The translations under genes were made by a program, and so were the position numbers. A DNA stretch of 64,000 nucleotides from Myxococcus sp. CA023 (lineage in GTDB: Bacteria; Myxococcota; Myxococcia; Myxococcales; Myxococcaceae): positions 1 through 64,000 of the forward strand of contig NZ_JAAEAH010000036.1 of assembly GCF_010998615.1 (NCBI RefSeq), given 5' to 3'. A model generated the notes under the pieces. It was not told the origin of the DNA, searched no databases, and was given only the letters and a program-made list of their open reading frames with translations. This document shows positions 1-7,158 of this stretch, piece by piece; position 1 is the stretch's first letter, and each line of letters begins with the position of its first letter.

Positions 1-17
1 ATGTGTATAAGAGACAG
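1..17. other. Nextera transposase mosaic-end (adapter) remnant
   Basis: The first 17 bases, ATGTGTATAAGAGACAG, equal the last 17 bases of the 19-base Tn5/Nextera mosaic end. This is library adapter left at a contig end, not genome. It also creates a false ATG and puts an in-frame TAA (8-10) in front of the kinase reading frame. Confidence 0.95.
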
Positions 18-1144
18 GTCCCGGTCCCCCCACCGAAAACCTGCGCGGCTTCGTGTACCTCCCCCTCGCCATGGAGGACCTGATGAGCGAACTGCGCTTC
101 ATCGGCTTCCAGGAGACCATCGACCTGGAGGTGTACGACGGGACGGAGGTCCGCGACGACGCGCTCCTCTACGCGTCCAGCCTCCCGGCATCGCGGGGTG
201 CTCCCGTCCTCCAGCAGGACGTGAAGATACCCGTGGCCGGCCAGACCTGGACGCTGCGGTTCAACGCGCGCCAGGCCTTCATCGCCGCCAGCACCACCGA
301 GCAGCCTGGCACCATCGTGGGCGCCGGGCTGCTGGTGACGCTGCTGCTGTTCTTCATCACCCGCTCGCAGGTCCGCGCCCGGACCGCGGCCGAGGCCGCC
401 AACACGGAGCAACAGCGGCTGACCGGCGAGGCCCGCGACGCCGTACAAGTGCGCGACGACTTCCTCAGCATCGCCGCGCACGAGCTGCGCACGCCCCTCA
501 CCAACCTCAAGCTCCAGCTCCAGTTGCTGTACCGCCAGCTTCGCGGCGAGGAGCCCCTGGACGTGGAGAAGCTCGCGCAGCGGGTGCTGTCCTGCGAGCG
601 TCAGACCTCGCGCCTGGCGACCCTGGTGGACAGCCTGCTCGACGTGTCCCGGCTGGCGCGCGGCCGCATGGAGCTGAACCTGGAGCCCGTGGACCTGGAC
701 GAACTGGTGCGCGAGGCCGTCCGCCGCTTCGAGACGGAAGCCAGGACCGCGGGGGTCCAGGTGACGGTGGACTCGCCGGCCCCCGTGACGGGCCAGTGGG
801 ACCGGATGCGGCTGGAGCAGGTGCTCACCAACCTGCTGTCCAACGCGCTCAAATACGGCCACGGAGCCCCCGTGGACGTGCGCGTGCGCTCGGATGAAAC
901 ACAGGCGATGGTGGAGGTGGAGGACCACGGCATCGGCCTTCCGCCGGAGGACGCGCAGCGCATCTTCGGCCGCTTCGAACGCGCCGTCTCCAGCCGTCAC
1001 TATGGCGGGCTGGGTCTGGGCCTCTTCATCACCCGCCAACTCGTGGAGGCACTGGGAGGCCACATCAGCGTGGCCAGCACCCCGGGCCAGGGCGCCACGT
1101 TCACCGTCGTGCTGCCCTTGAGCGGCCCACCGGCCGTGGCTTGA
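18..1144 (+). CDS. CHASE-type sensor histidine kinase, 5' truncated
   Basis: This is the C-terminal part of a membrane sensor histidine kinase; its N-terminus is lost at the contig end. The frame is open from the adapter junction, so any start placed inside it (for example the ATG near 71) is artificial. The first residues (GFVYLPLAMEDLM) look like the end of a periplasmic CHASE domain. A hydrophobic segment follows (GAGLLVTLLLFFI), then a dimerisation/phosphoacceptor helix (AAHELRTPLTNLKLQLQLL), N box (LTNLLSNALKYG), G1 (VEDHGIGL), F box (IFGRFERA) and G2 (GGLGLGLF). A phosphoaccepting His and complete ATP-binding boxes suggest an active kinase. No receiver partner is adjacent. The phosphoacceptor and G2 regions closely resemble the kinases at 32420-34390 and 38419-39654, suggesting a local paralogous family. 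Confidence 0.9.
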
Positions 1145-1275
1145 CGCACCCTGCTTTGCGGAGAAGCACGGCAAAGCCCTTCAATGACAGGCAGGAGGAG
1201 GAATCCGGGACGCGCGCAATGTGCTCGACAGCCACGGACACCACCGCTGAGCCTCGCGGGCCTCCCGTCTGCTTC

Positions 1276-1303
1276 TTGACTTTTCATGAATTCCGCCTAA
1301 ACA
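1276..1303 (+). promoter_or_regulatory. sigma70-like promoter before the lipoprotein gene
   Basis: TTGACT (1276-1281), a 16-bp spacer and TAAACA (1298-1303) form a plausible housekeeping promoter in an unusually AT-rich patch. The Fur-box-like palindrome at 1316-1334 covers the expected transcription start. Confidence 0.45.
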
Positions 1304-1315
1304 ACTCCTGAAATT

Positions 1316-1334
1316 GAGAATGCGTATCGTTTTC
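1316..1334. promoter_or_regulatory. Fur-box-like operator
   Basis: GAGAATGCGTATCGTTTTC matches the classical 19-bp Fur box (GATAATGATAATCATTATC) at 13 of 19 positions and is imperfectly palindromic. It lies just downstream of the predicted -10 element, where a bound repressor would block transcription. A Fur-family regulator is encoded at 34969-35418. Iron control of the downstream lipoprotein is an inference. Confidence 0.55.
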
Positions 1335-1400
1335 ACAGCAACCCACAACTTGGCTCCGGGTGAAACGGCGCCCCACTCCACTTCCAGGAAGGCCGCCTTC

Positions 1401-2609
1401 ATGAAGCATCTGTTTGCCCGCTCGGGTTTCCGACTCTCCGCCGCTGCGCTCGCGCTGTCCCTGATGGGCGGCTGCGACGACTCCGGCGACGACTACACCG
1501 GCCCGCTGTACGCCATCACCACGCAGGACCTCAACGCCGACCCGGCGGCGAGCTACGTGGTGGTGACGCGTGAGGCGGAGCAGACCGCGCAGCTGTCGCT
1601 GGACGGCGCCATCAAGGTGTCCGGCCGTGCGCTGGGCGTGGGCATCCGCAAGTCGGGCAAGGTCTACGTGGTGTCGGATGACAGCCCCGTCGTGACGCGC
1701 TACTCGCTCACCGAGGACGGCGGCCTGGAGCAGTCGGGCACGGTGAGCTTCGCCAGCCTGGGCGTGATGTCGCTGGGCGAGTACCAGGCGAACTTCCAGT
1801 TCGTGTCGGCGACGAAGGCGTACTTCTTCGACGGCATCACCGCGCAGGCGGTCATCTGGAATCCCACGGAGATGACCGTCACCGGCAACATCGCGCTGGG
1901 CGACCTGGAACTCGAAGGCACGGAGATGGCCTTCTCGGGCTCGGTCGTCTCGGACAACGGGCAGCTCATCATTCCCGTGGGCTGGCGTCCCGTGGCCGGC
2001 GTGGGCATCACCCCGAGGACGGGCGTGGTGGCCGTCGACACGGCGACGGACACGGCGACCCTCGTCACGGATGAGCGGTGCGGCTATGCGCACGACGCCG
2101 TGCTCGGCCCCGACCGCAAGGTCTACGTCGCGACGGAGGCCTACGGCGCGGCGGTGCACCGGGTGTCGGCCGACGCGGCGCCGGAGCCGTGCCTGCTGCG
2201 GTTCGACCTGCAGACGCGCACCTTCGACGCGGGCTTCCACCGCTCGCTGTCGGAGCTCGTGGGCGGCGGCACCGCGGGCTCGCTCGTCCCCGGCCCGTCG
2301 GGCACGGCGTACCTGCGCGTGCTCGATGAGAGCGTCGCCCCGGTGCAGGAGGGCGCGCACCCCCGCGGCATCGCGAGCGGCGCCGGCTGGCAGTGGTGGG
2401 CGCTGAATCTCAACACGCTGACGGCGACGCGGAACACCCAGTTCCCGGCCACCTCGGGCAGCAGCTTCCTCTTCCACACCGAGAACCAGACGCTCTACAC
2501 CGAGTTCGGCGCGGGCTCCGCGTCCACGACGCTGCACGTGCTGGGCGACAACGGCCGGCCCACGCTGACGACGCGGGGCCTGTCCTTCTCCCTGCTCCAG
2601 CTGCGCTAA
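1401..2609 (+). CDS. exported lipoprotein, probably iron-regulated, beta-propeller-like
   Basis: 402 residues. The start at 1401 gives a lipoprotein signal (MKHLFARSGFRLSAAALALS then LMGGC), with AGGAAGG about 9 bases upstream; the frame is open further upstream, but that part would overlap the promoter and operator. After the lipobox Cys comes an acidic linker and a beta-rich body with repeating short strands (KVYVVSDD, KAYFFDG, KVYVATEA), typical of a propeller. No catalytic motif is visible. Position behind a Fur-box-like palindrome suggests expression under iron limitation and a role in iron or siderophore handling at the cell surface, but no biosynthesis or TonB receptor gene lies within the window. 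Function unknown; cell-envelope location is fairly sure. Confidence 0.8.
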   Translation: MKHLFARSGFRLSAAALALSLMGGCDDSGDDYTGPLYAITTQDLNADPAASYVVVTREAEQTAQLSLDGAIKVSGRALGVGIRKSGKVYVVSDDSPVVTRYSLTEDGGLEQSGTVSFASLGVMSLGEYQANFQFVSATKAYFFDGITAQAVIWNPTEMTVTGNIALGDLELEGTEMAFSGSVVSDNGQLIIPVGWRPVAGVGITPRTGVVAVDTATDTATLVTDERCGYAHDAVLGPDRKVYVATEAYGAAVHRVSADAAPEPCLLRFDLQTRTFDAGFHRSLSELVGGGTAGSLVPGPSGTAYLRVLDESVAPVQEGAHPRGIASGAGWQWWALNLNTLTATRNTQFPATSGSSFLFHTENQTLYTEFGAGSASTTLHVLGDNGRPTLTTRGLSFSLLQLR

Positions 2610-2631
2610 GCACCGACGCCAGCGGAAGTCC

Positions 2632-2659
2632 CCGGGGCTCCGCTCACGCGGGGCCCCGG
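2632..2659 (+). terminator. hairpin after the lipoprotein gene
   Basis: CCGGGGCTCCGC and GCGGGGCCCCGG pair over 12 bp (one T-G) around a 4-base loop, 22 bases after the stop. There is no U tract, so it may only slow transcription or protect the mRNA end. Confidence 0.5.
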
Positions 2660-2699
2660 CTGTAGCACCACCGGGTTTCACCCATCTTCTGGAGTGTCC

Positions 2700-3323
2700 A
2701 TGCGTCTTCCATTCCGCATCGCGGGCGTCGTCGTCGTGTCATCGCTGTGGTCCATTCCCGCCTTCGCCACCAGCACGGGCGTCACCGGCCAGACGGGCAA
2801 GGGAGGCCCCACGTGCAGCACCTGCCACCAGGGCGGGGAACTCCCCACCGTCGCGCTCGAAGGGCCCGCCACGCTCGCGCCGGGCGGCACCGGCCAGTAC
2901 ACCTTCATCATCCGGGGCGGTCCCGCCAGGACGGGCGGCGTGGGCATCGCCGTGGACAGCACGGCAGCCACGCTCCAACCCGGTGAGGGAATGAAGAAGC
3001 TCGGCGCCGAGCTGACCCATTCGCAGCCCCAGCCCTTCGCGAACAACGAGCTGCGCTTCAACTTCAGCCTCGTCGCCCCCGCGACGGACGTCACCCTCAC
3101 CCTCTTCGGCGCTGGCAACTCCTCCAACGCGGACCTCCATACCGACGGAGACCGGGCCGCCGCCACGAAGCTGAGCGTGAAGGTGGGCCAGGGCACGCCG
3201 GGCATGGAGCCGGATGACAAGGGCGAGGAGAGCGGAGGCTGCGCCGCCGCGGGCAGCGCGCCGCTGTGGGCCCTGCTGATGGCCGCCTCGCCCATGGCCC
3301 TGCTGCGCCGCCGCCGGCGCTGA
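2700..3323 (+). CDS. choice-of-anchor V-like exported protein with CXXCH and MYXO-CTERM
   Basis: 207 residues. The ATG at 2700 is preceded by GGAG with 5-base spacing; a GTG at 2694 is also in frame. A signal peptide (VVVVSSLWSIPAFA) leads to TGVTGQTGKGGPTCSTCHQG, the conserved opening of choice-of-anchor V proteins, including a CXXCH that could bind c-type haem. The middle is a beta-sandwich-like stretch. The C-terminus has a Cys (GGC), a hydrophobic helix (PLWALLMAASPMALL) and RRRRR, the MYXO-CTERM sorting pattern, in which the Cys is thought to be processed and the protein anchored at the outer surface. Whether haem is bound cannot be told from sequence. It lies 90 bases after the lipoprotein gene, behind a hairpin. 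Confidence 0.8.
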   Translation: MRLPFRIAGVVVVSSLWSIPAFATSTGVTGQTGKGGPTCSTCHQGGELPTVALEGPATLAPGGTGQYTFIIRGGPARTGGVGIAVDSTAATLQPGEGMKKLGAELTHSQPQPFANNELRFNFSLVAPATDVTLTLFGAGNSSNADLHTDGDRAAATKLSVKVGQGTPGMEPDDKGEESGGCAAAGSAPLWALLMAASPMALLRRRRR

Positions 3324-3445
3324 GACACCCCGCCACGCCTCATCCATCGTGGAGGTGAAGATGCGCCAGGCCCCATGCGCCTCTTCACCCGGCTCCAATC
3401 ACTATGCAAACTGCGGAGGTTTACATTCCAAAGCCGGGAGTCTCC

Positions 3446-3689
3446 GTGCCCACCCACCCCACGAAGCCCAGCCTCCACCCGATTACCGAGGAGGAGCGGG
3501 CCCGGGCGCATCCAGCGCGACGGCCGACCCGATGGCCGTAAGGAAGCCGCCGAGGAATTCGCCCGCCTCATCACCGAGGCCAGCCAGAACCGCGACGAGG
3601 CGGAGCCTGGCGACGAGCGGTTCTTTTCCTCCGGGCTGGAGGCCCATGAGCTCGGAGCGGCCACTCCCGCTGTGACGACCGAGCCCTGA
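3446..3689 (+). pseudogene. small acidic protein, frameshifted
   Basis: A GTG at 3446 has a good ribosome site (GGGAG, 5-base spacing) and opens MPTHPTKPSLHPITEEERAR, but that frame stops after 31 codons. The +1 neighbouring frame continues naturally (IQRDGRPDGRKEAAEEFARL) to a TGA at 3687-3689. Dropping one G of the GGG near 3501 would give one continuous protein of about 80 residues, rich in Glu, Arg and Asp. I recognise no family. It is either a small intact gene with a sequencing error or a recent pseudogene. Confidence 0.45.
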
Positions 3690-3695
3690 CGCCCC

Positions 3696-4043
3696 CTATC
3701 GGGTCAGCGCGCGGGCCATCGTGACGAGCGCCTCCAGCTTCGCATCGTCCAACTCACGCGCCAACGTCACCAGCCGGCGCAGCAGCGGCGGCTCCTTCTC
3801 CAGCTCACGCCGCTCGTCCTTGCCGGGCCGGGCCAGCCCCAGCAGCTCATCCGTGGAGATGCGGAGGACCATGCTGAGGCGGCGCAGCATGCCCGCGCTG
3901 GGGACCATCTTTCCGCGCTCCACTCGGCTGTAGACCATGGGGTGCATATCCACCAAGGCCGCCACCTCCACCTGGGTCAACCCCAGGCGCGCACGCGCCT
4001 CCCGCGCCGCCTTTCCCACCATCATGCCCAGTTGTTCGTCCAT
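3696..4043 (-). CDS. XRE-family helix-turn-helix regulator
   Basis: 115 residues. Residues 8-65 form a Cro/C1-type DNA-binding domain: AAREARARLGLTQVEVAALV is helices 1-2, and VYSRVERGKMVPSAGMLRRL covers the recognition helix and the conserved RxExGK turn. The rest is a charged helical tail that may dimerise. The frame is open upstream, but MDEQLG is where homology to HTH proteins would normally begin; MRYVLP seven codons earlier is an alternative start. It diverges from the kinase remnant at 4291 across about 250 bases and could regulate it or itself. Target unknown. Confidence 0.8.
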   Translation of the reverse strand: MDEQLGMMVGKAAREARARLGLTQVEVAALVDMHPMVYSRVERGKMVPSAGMLRRLSMVLRISTDELLGLARPGKDERRELEKEPPLLRRLVTLARELDDAKLEALVTMARALTR

Positions 4044-4290
4044 GCGCGGGAGAACGTAGCGCATCCGGAGGAGATGGCTGGAGTGGAAGCCACGGCCCGG
4101 CGCCTGGCGAAGCGAAGGGCAAGACTCTACCTTCGGGGTTCTGGGGAAGATAAATTCCCACTTCCGCCCAGTGGCCCGCCTTACATCCATTCCGCCACGC
4201 CCCGTCCCTCCAGAGACAAGCCCCATGCGACAGGGAAGCGATGACCTTGACAGGAGGAGCTCGCGGCGGAGCGGGCCCCCAGGGGGGCGT

Positions 4291-4856
4291 ATGAAGGCCC
4301 AGCGCCTTCGGGGAGACGTGGCCATCGGCACCCAGGTGGGGGGCTTCGTCGTGGAGGGCTTGCTCGGGATGGGCGGCTGCGGCGCCGTCTTCCGCGCCCG
4401 GCAAGGCGACGCGTGCTTCGCGCTGAAGCTCCAGTCGATCTCCGCGCTGGGCGGTTGGGCCCAGCGGGAGGTGGACATCCTCCGGAGGATGAACCACCCC
4501 AATGTCGTGCGATTCCACGCGTGCGGCCTGTGGCTGGACACCGCCCCCGAGTGGTTCTACCTGGCCATGGAGCTGGTGGAGGGGCGACCGCTGAACCGGT
4601 GGGTGGACGAGGAGAACCCCAGCTCGCGGCAGGCGGCGGCGCTGGCGCTGGGGTTGGCCCGAGGGCTCGCGGCGGCGCACGCGAAAGGCGTCCTCCACCA
4701 GGGCCTCAAAGAGTCCAACATCATGGTGCGGGATGCCACCGGGGCGCCCGTGCCGGTGGACTTCGGCGTGGGCTCCTATCCCGGCGCGCCTCGCCTCACC
4801 CGGGGGGTGCTTCCCCCCGGGCACACCGCAGTACCGCAGCCCGGAGGCGCTGGCTG
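4291..4856 (+). pseudogene. Ser/Thr protein kinase remnant, inactive and truncated
   Basis: This encodes the first two thirds of a Hanks-type kinase: glycine loop (LLGMGGCGAVFRA), a candidate VAIK-type Lys (FALKLQ), an alpha-C-type Glu (QREVDILRRMNHPNVV), hinge (LAMELVEG), catalytic loop and DFG (VDFGVGSY). The catalytic loop reads HQGLKESN instead of HRDLKxxN, so the catalytic Asp is replaced by Gly. At 4813-4821 (CCCCCCGGG) the frame shifts by one base; in the other frame the activation-segment motif PPGTPQYRSPEAL continues for a few codons, and then kinase homology ends abruptly near 4856, where antisense HEAT-protein sequence begins. The start at 4291 follows AGGGGGG. Loss of Asp, a frameshift and truncation together argue for real decay. 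Confidence 0.8.
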
Positions 4857-6101
4857 CCCGGGCCTTGACCAGCTCCGCGCGCTGGACGTGCGTGAAGGCC
4901 CGAGTGCGCACCATCAACGTGCCCTGACTCCGCAGCGCCAGCTCGCGGGCGAGGACATGGCGGCGCCGCATGGGGCTGGTTTCCAGCGCCTCCACCAGGA
5001 CGCTGCCATTGAAGGGGCGGCCGAGAAGGTACCTCGTCCCCTTCGCGAAGCGCTTCTTCTCCGCGTCCCACCAGCCCCGGACGGCGGCCACGTTCGGCCA
5101 GGGCAAGTCGTCCTCGGGCCTGGGCACCAGGTCCGCGTCCAGGTCCTCCTGCAACTCCGGCGGCGGCGGAGCACCCTCGGGCCTTTCGCCAGGGAGCAGG
5201 GCGTAGGGCGCCTCCAGCCGAAGGCCTGTCATGGCCGAGAAGGCTTCCCCGGCCAGTTGTGCCACCGCGGGCACCTCCAGGTGCGCGACGCACGCCTCCA
5301 TGGCCGCCACCCGGCCGCTGAAGCCCAGGGCCCAGAGTGCATGGGGTCGGAGTTGCTCCGCGTCCAGCAGCCCCAGTAGCAAGGAAATGTCCGTCTCACT
5401 GCCGCCCATGGCGAGCAGCACCATGGCCTCAAGGCTGTGTGCATCGCGGGCGCGCACGGCAGCGCGGCACGTCTCCCAGGCTGGCCTCACGCCAGACGCA
5501 AGTCCCGCCCCCATCGCCGCCGCGCGAATGCTGGGGTGGGGGGAGTCCAGCAGACTGGGAAGCAGCCCTCGCGCAGCGTCTTCCGGCAAGGGCAGGGCGG
5601 CACGCAGGGCCGTAACCCGCACCCGCTGCTCGTCATGGGTGAAGAAGTGCGCCAGCACCTCCGGAGGTGCCTCCTGGCGAAACGCCAGCGCCTCCAGCAC
5701 CTCGGCCTGCGGCACGGTGTCCTCCCGCTTCAACACGTCGAGTAGGCGGGTGCCCATCCCTGGGGCCTCGCTGAGCTCCAAGGCCCGTCGAATGGCTGCA
5801 CGCGCTTCGGGCTCGGCCTCGCGGAGTCGCAGCAGGACTTCGTCCACCTCGCCGAGGGCCAGCAGCGAAAAGGCCGCCGCGCAGATGCGGAAGGCGTCCT
5901 CCGTCGCGAAGGCGGGGCGCAGCACGGATTCAACCGAGGTGGATGCACCCACCACCGCCCGTCCAGATGCGCGAGGAGAAGCGCCTCCAACCTCGCAATC
6001 TCACTCAGTGAAATGTCTGGCGCCCCCAGCGCCTTCTCCCACTGCAGCCACCGGAACTCGGCCTCGTCGAGGTGCTCCTCCAGCACGTCTACCAACACCA
6101 T
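4857..6101 (-). pseudogene. TIGR02270-like HEAT-repeat protein, frameshifted and 3' cut
   Basis: The start at 6101 (MVLVDVLEEHLDEAEFRWLQ) follows GGGGGAG at 8 bases. About 45 codons on, after LLAHLDG, the frame shifts near 5956-5962; the next frame resumes with VVGASTSVESVLRPAFATED and runs through alpha-helical HEAT-like repeats (ALRAALPLPEDAARGLLPSL; HALWALGFSGRVAAMEACVA) to RTRAFTHVQRAELVKARA, close to the usual family C-terminus. The original stop is missing because the gene runs into the antisense of the kinase remnant. The family, as I recall it, is a Myxococcus paralogue set of about 400 residues sometimes near type VI secretion genes. Function unknown. Confidence 0.75.
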
Positions 6102-6666
6102 GGTGCCCGCTCCCCCTCGGCTCAGCGAAGCGCCGCTGCAAGGGCTGACATGAACGCGCGAAGGATTTCTTGCTTCGCTTGCGGCTGACGCGTGAGAGCC
6201 ATTGCTTTGAATGCAGTGGCGATGACGAGCATTAAGTGGAGAACGCGAGGCCGGGACAACGCGTGCCAAACCCCGTACGGCAAGTCGCCGTCAGCCTGTG
6301 AACGGAACGGGCGGTGGCGTGGCTTGATTGGAGCAACGCCCGTCAATGACATCGCCCTTCGGGGCAACGCAACTCACTGTCCAATGCCGCCCAGGGCACC
6401 AGCCCGTGGCCGACGTCTTTCGGCCCGGACTGGGGAGTGCAAGTCGACGGACGCGGGCGCGAAGCCGTCGCTCGTCGCCTGGGAGATTGAGCGACCGTTC
6501 TCCCAGCCCCACCCGCACGCGGGAGCCTCCGTCCAGGCAGGGGCACAGCGGGCACCTGTCGTGTTCCACCGAACCATGGGCCCCTCCCCCTGCCTCCACT
6601 GAGGACTGGTGGACACCGCGACCGCGGGCCGACATCAACGTTCGACAGTGGCCACGTCCACGTCTT
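6102..6666. other. 565-bp region without a confident gene
   Basis: This separates the HEAT pseudogene from the first cheW. A - strand open frame of 81 codons (6122-6367) ends 20 bases before the HEAT start with the plausible tail LTRQPQAKQEILRAFMSALA, and could be the 3' end of a lost upstream gene. Composition is less GC-biased than the neighbouring genes. The cheW operon promoter must lie here, but I see no clear -35/-10 or -24/-12 elements. Confidence 0.4.
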
Positions 6667-7158
6667 ATGTCCCAGGACATGACCCCCGCACCCACGGAGG
6701 TGCTGCTGTTCACCCTGAACGGCCAGCGCTACGGACTGCCCGCCCCCGACGTCCGCGAGCTGGTACGCGCCGCGCGCCTGACGCCCCTGCCCCGCGCGCC
6801 CGCCGTGGTGGAGGGCCTGCTGGACCTTCGGGGGGAGCTACTGCCGGTGCTGGACCTGCGCCTGCGCTTCCGCCACCCGCCCCGCCCGCTGTCCCCCATG
6901 GACCACTTCATCGTGGCCTCCGCGGGCTCGCGCAGCGTCGTGCTGCGCGTGGATCGCGCCGAGGGCCTGCGCGTCCTCACGCCGGATGAGTGGGACGCCA
7001 CGCCGCGCCAGCTGCCGGGCGTGGGCTATGTGGCGGGCGCCGTGAAGCTCAAGGACGGGCTCGTCCTGGTCCATGACCTGCGCACCTTCCTGTCCGAGGC
7101 CGAGTCCCTGGAGCTGGATGCCGCCCTGGCCGCGCCGCAGGAGCCGGAGCCCGCGTGA
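6667..7158 (+). CDS. cheW: CheW coupling protein (first gene of Che8-like operon)
   Basis: 163 residues from the ATG at 6667 (a second ATG at 6679 is also possible). It is a single CheW domain: the beta-rich start VLLFTLNGQRYGLPAPDVRE, then VVEGLLDLRGELLPVLDLRL, the conserved IxxRGxxxPVxDL core, and AGAVKLKDGLVLVHDL near the end. CheW docks receptors to CheA at the membrane. Its stop overlaps the cheR start by 4 bases (GTGA), so the two are translationally coupled. It corresponds in position and size to WspB-type coupling proteins of ACF chemosensory systems. Confidence 0.92.
   Translation: MSQDMTPAPTEVLLFTLNGQRYGLPAPDVRELVRAARLTPLPRAPAVVEGLLDLRGELLPVLDLRLRFRHPPRPLSPMDHFIVASAGSRSVVLRVDRAEGLRVLTPDEWDATPRQLPGVGYVAGAVKLKDGLVLVHDLRTFLSEAESLELDAALAAPQEPEPA

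Noticed and set aside
3847-4856. Continuation of the HEAT frame on the - strand past the scar
   Set aside because: Beyond about 4857 the translation is the antisense of the kinase remnant and then of the XRE region, with no HEAT pattern.
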